A stretch of 64,000 nt of DNA from UBA1479 sp040218445 (GTDB lineage: Bacteria; Pseudomonadota; Alphaproteobacteria; Rhodospirillales; Casp-alpha2). The stretch is from NCBI GenBank assembly GCA_040218445.1, contig JAVJRK010000017.1, positions 248,001 to 312,000 on the forward strand, read 5' to 3'. Below the pieces are notes generated by a model. That model saw nothing but the letters and a program-made list of their open reading frames with translations. It made no database searches and was not told the origin of the DNA. Made by a program: the position numbers and the translations under genes. Positions 18,282-28,200 of the stretch are shown here, piece by piece (within the stretch, counting starts at the first letter, position 1; every line of letters starts with the position of its first letter).

Positions 18282-19973
18282 ATGCTGACGAGCCTGACCG
18301 TCAGGGATGTGGTGCTCATTGACCGCCTTGTGCTGGACTTTCCGGCCGGACTTTGCGTTCTGACGGGCGAAACAGGTGCCGGTAAATCAATCCTTCTGGA
18401 CGCCCTTGGATTGGCGCTCGGCGTTCGCGCCGAAGCCCGCTTGGTCCGCACGGGCGGCGGCCCGGCTACGGTTACGGCCGCCTTTCAGGTCGCCCCCGGT
18501 GCCCCGGTTCTGGCCACGCTTCAGGAACACGGCATTCCTCCCCTGGATGATCAGGGCGACGACGGCGGCACGGTCATTCTGCGCCGGACCTTGACCGCCG
18601 ACGGCCGGTCCAGGGCCTTCATCAATGATGAGCCGGTCAGCGTTGGCCTGTTGAAGCGCATCGGCGAAGATCTGGTCGAAATTCACGGTCAGTTCGACAA
18701 TCACCGTCAGTTGAACCCGGTTCAGCACCGCGACCTTTTGGATGCGTTCGGCGGTCTGGGTTCCGCCGTCGCGGCCTGCCGCAGGGCCTGGGACATCTGG
18801 CAGCAGGCGGCGGAAGCGCGGCAAAAGGCCGCAGACGAGCTTGAAGCCGCCCGCCGGGACGAGGAATTCCTGCGTCATGCGGCGGCCGAGCTTGGTGCCT
18901 TGGCCCCGGAAGAGGGCGAAGAAGACCGCCTGGCCCAGGACCGTGCCGTGATGATGCATGGCGAAAAAGTCGTCGAGGGCATGAACCGGGCGCAGGCGGC
19001 CCTGAACAACGGCCGCGGCGTCGAAGACGGCCTGCAGACGGCCCTGCGCGAATTGGAAAGCGTTGCCGAAAAGGCAGGCGGCGCGCTTGAAGATACCATC
19101 GCCGCCCTGGGCCGTGCGTTGGATGAAACGGCGGAAGTGGGCACCCTGCTGAACAGGGCCTTCCAGGCGGTCGATCTGGATCCCCAGAAGCTTGAACAGA
19201 CAGAGGAACGCCTGTTCGCCCTGCGTGCCCAGGCGCGCAAGCACAACGTTCAGGTCGATGCCCTGCCGGGGCTTCTGGCCAAGATGGAAGCCCAGATCGC
19301 CGCCGTCGATACGGGGTCGGGCGAACTGCAGCGCCTGGAACAGGCCGAGGCCGAAGCCCGCAAAACCTATATCCGCGCCGCCGGAAGTTTAAGCGAGGCC
19401 CGGAACAAACAGGCGGCCAAGATGGACCGGGCGATCCTGGGCGAATTGGAACCCCTGCATTTGAAGGGGGCCCGGTTCGAAACCCGCCTGACGGCCCTGG
19501 ACGAAGACGCCTGGGGGCCGGCGGGCATGGAAAAGGTGCAATTCCTGATCGCCACCAATCCGGGCGCCGCCCCGGGGCCCTTGAACAAGATCGCATCGGG
19601 GGGCGAATTGGCACGCTTCATGTTGGCGCTGAAGGTTGTTCTGGCCGATGCGGACCCGGTGCCGACGCTGATTTTCGATGAAGTTGACGCCGGGATCGGC
19701 GGCGCTACGGCGGCGGCCGTGGGCGAACGTCTGGCCCGCCTGGGCGGGGCCGTGCAGGTCTTGGTCGTGACCCATTCACCGCAGGTTGCGGCCCAGGGTG
19801 CGGCCCATCTGAAGGTTCAGAAATCGGCCGAGAAGGACAGCACGGCAACCACTGTCGCCGTCTTGGGGGCGGATGCCCGGCGTGAGGAAATCGCCCGCAT
19901 GTTGGCCGGCTCCGAGGTCACCGAGGAAGCCCGCGCGGCGGCCCTTTCCCTGTTGGCCCTTCGGGCTTCGTAA
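18282..19973 (+). CDS. recN: DNA repair protein RecN
   Basis: SMC-like ATPase of recombinational double-strand break repair. The 563-residue product has the Walker A motif TGETGAGKSILLDAL near residue 31, long central coiled-coil helices (about residues 150-380), the ABC signature (ASGGELARFMLAL) and Walker B (LIFDEVDAGIGG). The ATG at 18282 is chosen because upstream codons fall inside bamD. The stop TAA shares its last base with the ATG of ligA (TAATG), so the two are coupled. Confidence 0.96.
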   Translation: MLTSLTVRDVVLIDRLVLDFPAGLCVLTGETGAGKSILLDALGLALGVRAEARLVRTGGGPATVTAAFQVAPGAPVLATLQEHGIPPLDDQGDDGGTVILRRTLTADGRSRAFINDEPVSVGLLKRIGEDLVEIHGQFDNHRQLNPVQHRDLLDAFGGLGSAVAACRRAWDIWQQAAEARQKAADELEAARRDEEFLRHAAAELGALAPEEGEEDRLAQDRAVMMHGEKVVEGMNRAQAALNNGRGVEDGLQTALRELESVAEKAGGALEDTIAALGRALDETAEVGTLLNRAFQAVDLDPQKLEQTEERLFALRAQARKHNVQVDALPGLLAKMEAQIAAVDTGSGELQRLEQAEAEARKTYIRAAGSLSEARNKQAAKMDRAILGELEPLHLKGARFETRLTALDEDAWGPAGMEKVQFLIATNPGAAPGPLNKIASGGELARFMLALKVVLADADPVPTLIFDEVDAGIGGATAAAVGERLARLGGAVQVLVVTHSPQVAAQGAAHLKVQKSAEKDSTATTVAVLGADARREEIARMLAGSEVTEEARAAALSLLALRAS

Positions 19974-22093
19974 TGCCGGGTGACGGAAATACCGGGGTCG
20001 ACGACCTGCGCGCCGTGCCCGTCGATACCCTGCGGCCCGAGGACGCGGCGGTCGAACTGGAACGCCTGGCGGCGGAAATATCCGGGCACGATCAGGCTTA
20101 TTATCAAAACGATGCGCCGACGGTCAGCGATGCGGACTATGACGCCCTGCGCCAGCGTAACGAGGCCATCGAAGCCAAATACCCCAAGCTGATCCGGGCC
20201 GACAGCCCGTCCAAACGGGTCGGTGCCGCCCCGGCGGAAGGCTTCGCCAAGGTCGTGCATTCCGTGCCCATGCTGTCCCTGGCCAATGCGTTCAGCCAAG
20301 AAGACGTGGCTGATTTTCTGGACCGGGTCAGGCGTTTTTTGAACCTTTCGGGCGAGGCAGCGGTGGAGGTCATGGCCGAGCCCAAAATCGACGGGCTTTC
20401 CGTTACCGCGCGGTACGAGAAAGGTGAATTCGTGTTGGCGGCGACCCGGGGCGACGGCCGGGAAGGGGAGAACATCACCGAAAACATGCGCACCCTGGGC
20501 GATCTGCCGGAGCGCCTAATCTCGAAAGACCTGCTGGGAAGCGGCATTCCGGATGTGTTGGAGGTCCGGGGCGAAGTCTATATGGCCAAATCGGATTTTC
20601 AGGCCCTGAATGAACGGCAGGAAGCGGCAGGGGCCAAGGTTTTCGCCAATCCCCGCAACGCGGCCGCCGGCTCCCTGCGCCAGAAGGACCCGGCCGTGAC
20701 GGCGTCCCGGCCGCTCAAGGTGTTTTTCTATTCCTGGGGCGAGGTTTCGGATGTGACCTGGCAGACCCAGGAAGAATTCAACCAGCGCCTGACCGAATGG
20801 GGCTTCCAGGCCAATACCCGGGCCAGGCTGTGCCGGTCCGTGGATGACATCATGGCGGAATACCGGCAAACGGAACAAGACCGGGCGTCCCTCGATTACG
20901 ACATCGACGGCATGGTCTACAAGGTCAACCGCCTGAATTGGCAGGAACGCCTGGGGCAGGTTTCTCGCGCACCGCGCTGGGCGACGGCGCATAAGTTCGC
21001 GGCCGAAAAGGCGACCACGCAGCTTGAAAAAATCACCATTCAGGTCGGTCGCACCGGCACCCTGACGCCGGTCGCCAACCTGATCCCCGTGACCGTGGGC
21101 GGCGTGGTAGTCGGCCGTGCGACTCTGCATAACGAAGATTACATCCGCGATAAGGACATCCGCGAGGGCGATTGGGTCGTCATCCAGCGTGCCGGCGACG
21201 TCATTCCCCAGGTGGTCGAAATCGTGCCGGACAAACGGCCCCAAGATGCAGCGCCGTTTCAAATGCCGGGGGAATGCCCGGAATGCGGCAGCCTTGCCAT
21301 CCGCGAAGAAGGCGAAGCGGCCAAACGCTGCACGGGCGGGCTGATCTGCCCGGCCCAGGCGGTCGAACGCCTGAAACATTTCGTCTCCCGCGATGCCTTC
21401 GATATCGAAGGGCTGGGGGCGAAGAATATCGAGGGTTTCTGGGAAGAAGGCTGGCTGGCCTCGCCCGCCGATATCTTTGCCACGGACGATCTTGCGGCCA
21501 AGCTGGAAGGGCGCGAGGGATGGAAGGAAAAGTCCATTGAGAATCTGCGCAGGGCGATCGAGGAACGGCGGGAAATCGGGCTCGACCGTTTCATCTATGC
21601 GCTCGGCATTCGTCAGGTGGGACAAGCCACGGCGCGGCTGCTGGCGCGCACCTATGGCTCTTATCAGGCCCTGCAGGATGCCATGGCCGCCGCCCAGGAC
21701 CGGGACGGCGAGGCCTACGCGGAACTGATCGACATCGACCAGATCGGGCCCTCCGTGGCCGATGACCTGCTGGGCTTTTTCGCCGAAGACCACAACAAAC
21801 AGGTGCTGGCCCAGTTGGAAGCGGCCCTGACCATCAAGGATATGGAGACGGCGGATACCGCGGGCTCGCCCGTGGCCGGTAAGACCGTGGTGTTTACCGG
21901 TACGCTGGAAACCATGGGCCGGTCCGAAGCCAAGGCCAATGCGGAACGCCTGGGTGCCAAGGTTTCGGGCTCCGTGTCGAAAAAGACCGATTACCTAGTC
22001 GCCGGCCCAGGGGCGGGGTCGAAGTTGAAAAAGGCGCAGGAATTGGGCGTCACGGTGATGACCGAAGAAGAATGGCAGGCACTGGTCAACTAG
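19973..22093 (+). CDS. ligA: NAD-dependent DNA ligase LigA
   Basis: Seals nicks in replication and repair using NAD. The 706-residue length is typical. Domains in order: Ia (DHDQAYY-like motif GHDQAYYQND), adenylation domain with catalytic lysine in EPKIDGLS near residue 128, OB fold, a four-cysteine zinc finger (CPECGS ... CTGGLICPA, residues about 425-460), helix-hairpin-helix repeats and a C-terminal BRCT domain (VVFTGTLETMGRSEA). The end overlaps the convergent GNAT gene by 8 bases. Confidence 0.97.
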   Translation: MPGDGNTGVDDLRAVPVDTLRPEDAAVELERLAAEISGHDQAYYQNDAPTVSDADYDALRQRNEAIEAKYPKLIRADSPSKRVGAAPAEGFAKVVHSVPMLSLANAFSQEDVADFLDRVRRFLNLSGEAAVEVMAEPKIDGLSVTARYEKGEFVLAATRGDGREGENITENMRTLGDLPERLISKDLLGSGIPDVLEVRGEVYMAKSDFQALNERQEAAGAKVFANPRNAAAGSLRQKDPAVTASRPLKVFFYSWGEVSDVTWQTQEEFNQRLTEWGFQANTRARLCRSVDDIMAEYRQTEQDRASLDYDIDGMVYKVNRLNWQERLGQVSRAPRWATAHKFAAEKATTQLEKITIQVGRTGTLTPVANLIPVTVGGVVVGRATLHNEDYIRDKDIREGDWVVIQRAGDVIPQVVEIVPDKRPQDAAPFQMPGECPECGSLAIREEGEAAKRCTGGLICPAQAVERLKHFVSRDAFDIEGLGAKNIEGFWEEGWLASPADIFATDDLAAKLEGREGWKEKSIENLRRAIEERREIGLDRFIYALGIRQVGQATARLLARTYGSYQALQDAMAAAQDRDGEAYAELIDIDQIGPSVADDLLGFFAEDHNKQVLAQLEAALTIKDMETADTAGSPVAGKTVVFTGTLETMGRSEAKANAERLGAKVSGSVSKKTDYLVAGPGAGSKLKKAQELGVTVMTEEEWQALVN

Positions 22094-22568
22094 ACCCGAA
22101 CACTAAACCCCAACGCTGCCATTCCGCCTGCTCGTCCCCGCCGAATTGGCGGTAGAATGCCTGGGCGCGGGCATTGGTTTTCAACACGTTCCATTCCATT
22201 TTGTCGTAACCGCCGCGCTTTCCGGTTTCAATCACCTGCGTAATCAGGGCGCGGCCCACGCCCCTGGCCCGCCAGGGTTCCGCCACGAACAGCATTTCCA
22301 GTTCCAGCGACGGTCGCAGGGAATGGGTGTAGACGGTGTCGTAGACCGTGGCCATACCAACGGCGGTGCCGTGCGTATCCGTGGCCAGCACAGCCCGGAA
22401 GGCCGGTTGCGGTAGGCGGGCCCGGCGGATGATTTCATCCTCGGTGATGTCGACATGTTCGGCCCAGCCTTCAAATTCGGCCAGGCCCTGGATCAGGGCC
22501 AGCAGGCCGGGGGCATCGGCCACAGCACTTTCCGGCGTCATCCAGCGTACGGTCATGTCATCGGTCAT
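22086..22568 (-). CDS. GNAT family N-acetyltransferase
   Basis: A 160-residue acetyltransferase of the GCN5 fold. The acetyl-CoA binding segment is seen in LEMLFVAEPWRARGVGRALI (A motif, R/Q-x-x-G-x-G/A) and the C-terminal NARAQAFYRQFGGDEQAEW motif. The substrate is unknown; the family includes diamine and aminoglycoside acetyltransferases, but nothing here settles this. ATG at 22568 is used because GAGG stands 7 bases upstream; an in-frame TTG lies two codons earlier. It lies downstream of the ATP synthase operon on the same strand, behind a terminator. Confidence 0.88.
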   Translation of the reverse strand: MTDDMTVRWMTPESAVADAPGLLALIQGLAEFEGWAEHVDITEDEIIRRARLPQPAFRAVLATDTHGTAVGMATVYDTVYTHSLRPSLELEMLFVAEPWRARGVGRALITQVIETGKRGGYDKMEWNVLKTNARAQAFYRQFGGDEQAEWQRWGLVFGSS

Positions 22569-22603
22569 GGCCAATCCTCACCCAAGCAGAGACTCTATAA
22601 ATG

Positions 22604-22634
22604 AAAAGGGGCTCCGAACGGAGCCCCTTTTGAA
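22604..22634 (-). terminator. Terminator of the F0 ATP synthase operon
   Basis: A perfect 12-bp stem, AAAAGGGGCTCC and GGAGCCCCTTTT, with a 4-base loop. The symmetrical A and T runs make it usable from both strands. It stands 35 bases past the stop of atpF. Confidence 0.85.
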
Positions 22635-22668
22635 AGTCTTGAACGCTTGCCGATAGTAGCTTGATCGA

Positions 22669-23163
22669 TCAGTGAAGCTTGCCGGGAAGTGCGTCGATGG
22701 CGTCGTCGATCAGCGCGTTGGCCTTGCCGCCCTTGATGCTGTCGGCCAGCACCTGACGGGTCGCGGCCATGGCGATGTCGATGGTATGCGCCTTGACCTG
22801 TTTCAAAGCCGCCGCTTCGGCCTGGGCCAGACGGTCGACAGCCTGCTTTTCGCGCCGCGCCAGGGAATCTTTGAGACGCTGTTCGCCCTGTTTGGCCAGA
22901 CGTTCGGCCTCTTCCTTGGCGGCGGTGACGATCTTTTTGGCCTCTTTCTGCGCGTCGCGCTGCTTTTTTTGATAATCAGCCAGCAGTTTCTGCGCTTCTT
23001 CGCGGAGCTTTTCCGCTTCTTCGATGTCGGCCTTGATCTTGTCCGCGCGCTCGTCAAGGGCGCCGGCGATCAACTTCGGAACCTTGAGGTAGATCAGCAG
23101 CCCGATAAAGGCGACGAAGGCGGTGGCGACCCAGAATGTGGGATCTTGCAGCATGTTTTCCAT
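22669..23163 (-). CDS. atpF: F0F1 ATP synthase subunit b
   Basis: Peripheral stalk subunit of the F0 sector. The 164 residues start with one membrane segment (FWVATAFVAFIGLLIYL) and continue as a long charged helix (residues about 30-130) that forms a right-handed coiled coil with b'. LDERADKIKADIEEAEKLR is typical of subunit b. It is the last gene of the five-gene minus-strand operon, 15 bases after the b' gene. Confidence 0.95.
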   Translation of the reverse strand: MENMLQDPTFWVATAFVAFIGLLIYLKVPKLIAGALDERADKIKADIEEAEKLREEAQKLLADYQKKQRDAQKEAKKIVTAAKEEAERLAKQGEQRLKDSLARREKQAVDRLAQAEAAALKQVKAHTIDIAMAATRQVLADSIKGGKANALIDDAIDALPGKLH

Positions 23164-23178
23164 GTTCTCGCTCCCTTT

Positions 23179-23673
23179 CTAGGCCTGACGGGCCTTGGCG
23201 GCGGTGGCCACGGCCTTGTCGACGGCCTTGGCATCCGGCGCATCACCGGTCAGCCGCTCGCAAGCGGCAGAAGCGACCTCGGAAGCCATGGCATCCAGTC
23301 CCGAAAGGGCTTCTTGAAGCGCCTTGTCGATGGCGGCTTCGCCTTCCTTGATGCGGGCCTGCAGGGTTTGGTTCAGCTTCGCTTCTTCCGCATCCTGCTT
23401 GGTCTTGAGGTCGGCCTGCACCTTGACGATTTCCTCGTGCGCGGTGGCACGGGCTTCCGCCAGGGCTTTCTCATAGGCTTCGATGGCAGCTTCCGCCTCA
23501 GCCTTCAGTTCACCGGCGCGCTCCAGGTTCTGTTCGATCTTCTTCTGCCGCGCCTCGAGGGCGCCGCCGATCCGGGGCACGCAAACCTTCCACATGATCA
23601 GGAACATGGCGGTGAACGAAATCACCAGCCAGATGATCTGGGGCACGTAGGTTGTGAAGTCCAATTGAGGCAT
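23179..23673 (-). CDS. atpF': F0F1 ATP synthase subunit b'
   Basis: Second, diverged stalk subunit, found in alphaproteobacteria and phototrophs, which forms a b/b' heterodimer. The 164-residue product has an N-terminal membrane segment (IIWLVISFTAMFLIMW) and then a long charged helix beginning RIGGALEARQKKIEQNLERA. Sequence and order (between c and b) separate it from subunit b. Confidence 0.94.
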   Translation of the reverse strand: MPQLDFTTYVPQIIWLVISFTAMFLIMWKVCVPRIGGALEARQKKIEQNLERAGELKAEAEAAIEAYEKALAEARATAHEEIVKVQADLKTKQDAEEAKLNQTLQARIKEGEAAIDKALQEALSGLDAMASEVASAACERLTGDAPDAKAVDKAVATAAKARQA

Positions 23674-23765
23674 GGAAAAACCTTCTTATTCCAAAGCCGT
23701 TGATCGTAACGGGTTTGGCCCGGCCGGGACGGAAACCGCCCCGGGTATGGGCAAACCCCGCAGGA

Positions 23766-23990
23766 TCAGCCGAACAGAATGACCAGGGCGATAACCAGCG
23801 CGAACAGCGCGATGGCTTCAACCAGGGCGAAGCCCAGCATGGTCATCGGGAACACGGCAGCCTGGGCGCCCGGGTTGCGGCCGACGGCCTGGATGAACGA
23901 GGCAAAGATGGTACCGATACCGATACCGGAGCCGATCACACCGATAACGGCCAGGCCGGCACCGAGCAGCTTCGCAGCTTGAACTTCCAT
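23766..23990 (-). CDS. atpE: F0F1 ATP synthase subunit c
   Basis: The proteolipid of the rotor ring: 74 residues forming a hairpin of two glycine-rich membrane helices. The polar loop RNPGAQ is present, and the proton-carrying acidic residue stands in the second helix (FALVEAIALFALVIAL, glutamate). The N-terminal helix has the GIGIG type repeat typical of the ring interface. Confidence 0.96.
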   Translation of the reverse strand: MEVQAAKLLGAGLAVIGVIGSGIGIGTIFASFIQAVGRNPGAQAAVFPMTMLGFALVEAIALFALVIALVILFG

Positions 23991-24059
23991 GGGTTGATCC
24001 TTTCTTGATACTTGATCTGAGTGATTGGGTTGATTGACTAAACTGGTTTCAGGCGCGCC

Positions 24060-24791
24060 CTAGTGCAGATGCAGGGCGTCATTCAGGTACAGGCAGGTCA
24101 GGATGGTGAAAACGAATGCCTGCAGGAAGGCGATAACGATTTCCAGACCCGTCAGCGCGACCACGAACAGCCACGGCGCCACACCGAACACGCCCAGCGA
24201 GACGATGAAGCCGGCGAACACCTTCAGCAGCGTATGACCGGCCAGCATGTTGGCGAACAGACGGACGCTGAGGGAAATCGGGCGCGACAGATAGGAAATG
24301 ACCTCGATCGGGATCAGCAGCGGGGCCATCAGAAGCGGCACACCCGGCGGCATGAAGAACGAGAAGAAGTGCATCTTGTGCTTGGCCAGCGCGATCAGGG
24401 TCACGCCGACGAAGATCACCGCCGCCATGGTGAAGGTCACCACGATGTGGGAGGTGAAGGTGAAGCTGTAGGGAATCATGCCCAACAGGTTGCCGAACAG
24501 TACGAACATGAACACCGTGAAGATGAAGGGGAAGTAGTTGCGCCCTTCGGATCCGACCGTGTCCTTCACCAGATTGGCGATGAAGACGTATGAAAGTTCC
24601 GCAATCGACTGCCAGCGGCCCGGGACCAGGGCGTTGCGGCGCATGCCAAGGATCAGGAAGGCGCTGACCACGACCACGGTCGCCACCATGAACAGCGACG
24701 AATTGGTAAAGGACGCATCCAGATTGCCGATCTTCAGCGGCACAAGGGTTTTGATCTCGAACTGAGCGAGCGGGCTGTGGTTCTCGGCCAA
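24060..24791 (-). CDS. atpB: F0F1 ATP synthase subunit a
   Basis: Stator subunit that forms the proton half-channels next to the c ring. The 243-residue product has five to six membrane segments. The essential arginine is found in the helix SLSVRLFANMLAGHTLLKV, and FGNLLGMIPYSFTFTSH is a family motif. It lies between atpI and atpE, as expected. Confidence 0.96.
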   Translation of the reverse strand: MAENHSPLAQFEIKTLVPLKIGNLDASFTNSSLFMVATVVVVSAFLILGMRRNALVPGRWQSIAELSYVFIANLVKDTVGSEGRNYFPFIFTVFMFVLFGNLLGMIPYSFTFTSHIVVTFTMAAVIFVGVTLIALAKHKMHFFSFFMPPGVPLLMAPLLIPIEVISYLSRPISLSVRLFANMLAGHTLLKVFAGFIVSLGVFGVAPWLFVVALTGLEIVIAFLQAFVFTILTCLYLNDALHLH

Positions 24792-24838
24792 GGCTCGGTT
24801 TCCCGTCTTTCTATAACGTGTTTATGGCAGGTGCGGTT

Positions 24839-25195
24839 TTATCGGCGGTCTGTCTCGTCGGTTGGATTTTCATCCTTTTGATAACCCGCAGCGTAACCGT
24901 AGCCACGGGCCATCCGGTAGACGTTCAGAATGCCGGCGCATCCCCCTAGGATTATGAACACCAACATGAGCCAGGGCTTGGTATCGAGCCACTTATCCAG
25001 CAGCCAACCGATACCCAACCCAACGGCGACGGCGGAAACTAACTCAATGCCGACACGAAATGCAAGGCTAAGAGCGTTATTTGGTGGCTGTTCTTGGCGA
25101 TTTTTTTGCGCATGCGAAAACCCGCCCCGTTCTCGGGCGCCGTCAATGCGGTTCTGAAGGCCGTCAAGGTCCGAATTGGGCCTTTCTTCGGTCAT
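24839..25195 (-). CDS. atpI: ATP synthase accessory protein AtpI
   Basis: Small membrane protein (118 residues) at the head of the F0 operon, thought to help assemble the c ring or to carry Mg. It has a charged N-terminal third and two hydrophobic segments (VGIELVSAVAVGLGIGWLLD, LMLVFIILGGCAGILNVYR), the pattern of the AtpI/Bacillus-type family. The ATG at 25195 is preferred over a GTG three codons earlier. Confidence 0.9.
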   Translation of the reverse strand: MTEERPNSDLDGLQNRIDGARERGGFSHAQKNRQEQPPNNALSLAFRVGIELVSAVAVGLGIGWLLDKWLDTKPWLMLVFIILGGCAGILNVYRMARGYGYAAGYQKDENPTDETDRR

Positions 25196-25261
25196 GAAAA
25201 ACACCTGTTCATGAAGGATTTAAGAAGCCGGGGCGGAGATTACACCGTTCAGGGGCGATTG

Positions 25262-28200
25262 TCAGGCGCTCTCGCGGAAGCCTTCCGCCTGTTGCAGGTC
25301 GACGGACACCAGTTGCGATACGCCGCGTTCCTGCATGGTCACGCCGAACAGGCGGTGCATGCGGGCCATGGTCATGCGGTGGTGGGTGATGACGATGAAG
25401 CGTGTTTCGCCCGCGGCGGCCATTTCATCCAGCATGGAACAGAATCGGTCGACGTTGGCGTCATCCAGCGGTGCGTCCACTTCGTCGAGCACGCAGATCG
25501 GGGCCGGGTTGGTCTGGAACACGCCGAACAGCAGGGCCAGTGCCGTCAGGGCCTGTTCGCCGCCCGACAGCAGGGACAATACCTGAAGGCGCTTGCCCGG
25601 CGGGCTGGCGAAGATTTCCAGGCCGGCTTCCAGCGGATCATCCGATTCAACCAGTTCCAGATGGGCTCGGCCGCCGCCGAACAGGCGCTGGAACAGGACC
25701 TTGAAGTGTTCGTTGACCTCTTCGAACGACGCCAGCAGGCGCGCCCGGCCTTCACGGTTGAGCTCGTTGATGCCTTGGCGCAGCTTGTCGATGGCGGCAA
25801 GAAGGTCGCTTTTTTCCGTGGTCAGACCTTCGACCTGTTCGGACAGTTCCGTCATTTCCTGATCGGCCCGCAGGTTGACCGGCCCCATGGTGTCGCGTTC
25901 ACGCAGCAGGCGGTCGACCCGCTTTTCCGAGGCTTCCAAATCCGGTAACGGCGCATCCGGGTCAAGTTCGGCCATCTCGCGCATTTTCTGCGGCCCAACC
26001 TGCAAGCGGTCGCGGATACGTTCGATCAGGCCGTTGCTGGCCTGATCGGTCTGCTCGACCGCTCCTTCGGCGCGGACCCGGGTTTCGCGGGCAAGAGACA
26101 GGTCGTGTTCGGCCTGGCGCAGGTCGCGGTCGGCTTCGGCCAGGGTGCTTTCCGCCTGGGCCAATTGGTCGGCCGCCGCGTTGCGCCGTTCCTCCGATCC
26201 TTGGATGGCGGTCAGCAATTCCTCGCGCTTGGCGGCGATTTCCGCCGGTTTCTGTTGCAGCGTTTCCAATTCCGCCTTCAGGGCCGTGGCCCGTTCGGCC
26301 AATTCACCCATTTGGGATTCGGAACGCGACCGCCGCGTCACCCACATCTGGGATTCGGAGGCAACGGCAACCAGGCGCTGCTTGCGGCCCTCGGATGCTT
26401 GGAACAATTGGTCGTGGCGCGAGCGGCATTCCATTTGGTGAGTGCGCTTTTCCGCCAGCAGTGTACGTTTTTCGGCCAGCGCCGTGCGGGCGGCTTCCAG
26501 ATCGGGCAATTCGTTGCGTTCGGCCTCGACGGCGGTTTTCTGGGTTTGTGTTTCTTCCTGATCGGCGGCGATGGATGCCTGGGTTTCGGCCAGGGCGGCC
26601 AATTTGTTCTGAACGGCGGCAGCCCGGTCCTTGACCTCGGCCAGGCGGTCGCGGGCCGCGTTGAAGGCGCGGTCGGCTTCGTTCAAGGCCTGGCGGGCAT
26701 CCCGTTCCTGGGTACGCAGGGTCTCGGCGGCGGTTTTGGCGGCATCGGCCGTGGCACGCAGGGCTTCCACCGCCGTGCGTTCTGTTTCGGCCTTGGCGCT
26801 GGCTTCGTTCAATCGGTTGCGTTGGGCCAGGCGTTGGGCGGCGGCGGTTTCCGCCCCTTCGGCAACGCGGAAGCCGTCCCAGCGCCACAATCCGCCGGCA
26901 CGGCTGACCAACCGCTGCCCGGGGCCAAGGTCACCCTGAAGCCGCGCGCCGTCGGCAGCATTTTCGACCACGCCGATCTGGCCGAGGCGGCGGTCCAGGG
27001 CGCGCGGGCCGTTGACGACTTCGGACAGGGCGCGCACGCCGGCGGGCAGGGCCGGCGGGTTGGCCATGGGCAGCAGGGCCCGCCAGCCGATGACGGCGCC
27101 GTCGCCGTCGTCGCCGGTGGCGGGGGCGGACAGGTCTTCGCCCAGGGCGGCGCCCAGGGCGTCCTCGAACCCTTTTTCCACGGAGACCTGATCCAGCATC
27201 GGCGGCAGGTCCGTTTCCGGCCCGGCGGCGAGAACTCTTTCCAGCGTGCGGATTTCCGTTTCCAGGGATGTCAGTTCCGTCGACCGTTCACGGGCCGCCT
27301 GGGCGGCCTGTTCGGATACCTGATCGGCTTCCGCGCGGGCGGCTTCGGTCGTGGTCAGGGCCTCGCGGGCAGTCTCGGCGGTGGCGCGGGCTTCCTCGAC
27401 CTTGGCGTCGGCTTCCGCCAGATCGACCAGATCGGCCGAACGGGATTCCAATTCGGTCTTCTGGGCTTCCGCGTCGGCGGCGCGCTGTGCCAGCCGGTTC
27501 AGACGGTTTTCCAACTCGTTCAAGCGCTGACCCAGGGCATTGCGCCGGGCTTCGGCGGCGGCAAGGTCATTGGTTTCCCGGTCGACGTCGCGGTCCATCT
27601 CGACCACGGCTTCGTCGGCGGCGGCGCGGTCTTCGGCAGCGGCGGTAAGGTCGTCCGCTTCCCGGGCCTGGGCGGCCTCGATTTCCTGCTTTTCGGCGGC
27701 CAGGCGTTCGACCGCCTCGGCCGCATCGGCCATCAGGCCCTGTTCGCGTTCGCGGTCCCGGCCGGTTTGTTCCAGCCGGCCACGGATTTCTTCCATGGTC
27801 TGGGCGACGCGGGCTTCTTCTTCGTCCAGGCCGTCACGGGCAAGGGTCAGGCGCTGCAGTTCTGCCGCCGCCGTGGCTTCGCCTTGGCGCAGTTCGGGCA
27901 GGCCTTCGGCGGCATGGGCCTGCCGCGTGGTTGCGGCGGCCGTGCGCTGGGAAAGTTCCGTTACCGCATGTTCGGCTTCTTTCAGGTTGGCGCGGGCCTT
28001 GTCACGGGCGGCTTCCGCATTGGTCCACAGAATATGGAACAGGGTCGCTTCGGCCTTGCGGATATGGTCCGACAGATTGCGGTAGCGGGTCGCCTGACGG
28101 GCCTGTTTCTTCAGGTTGTTCATCTGGGCATCCAGGGTGATCAGGATGTCGTCCAGGCGTTCCAGGTTGGCTTCGGCCCCCTTCAGGCGTAATTCGGCTT

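Noticed and set aside
26105..28192. A 695-codon open frame on the plus strand opposite smc.
   Set aside because: It is a mirror of the GC-rich smc codon pattern; its translation is Gly/Phe-rich without domains, while smc on the other strand is unmistakable.
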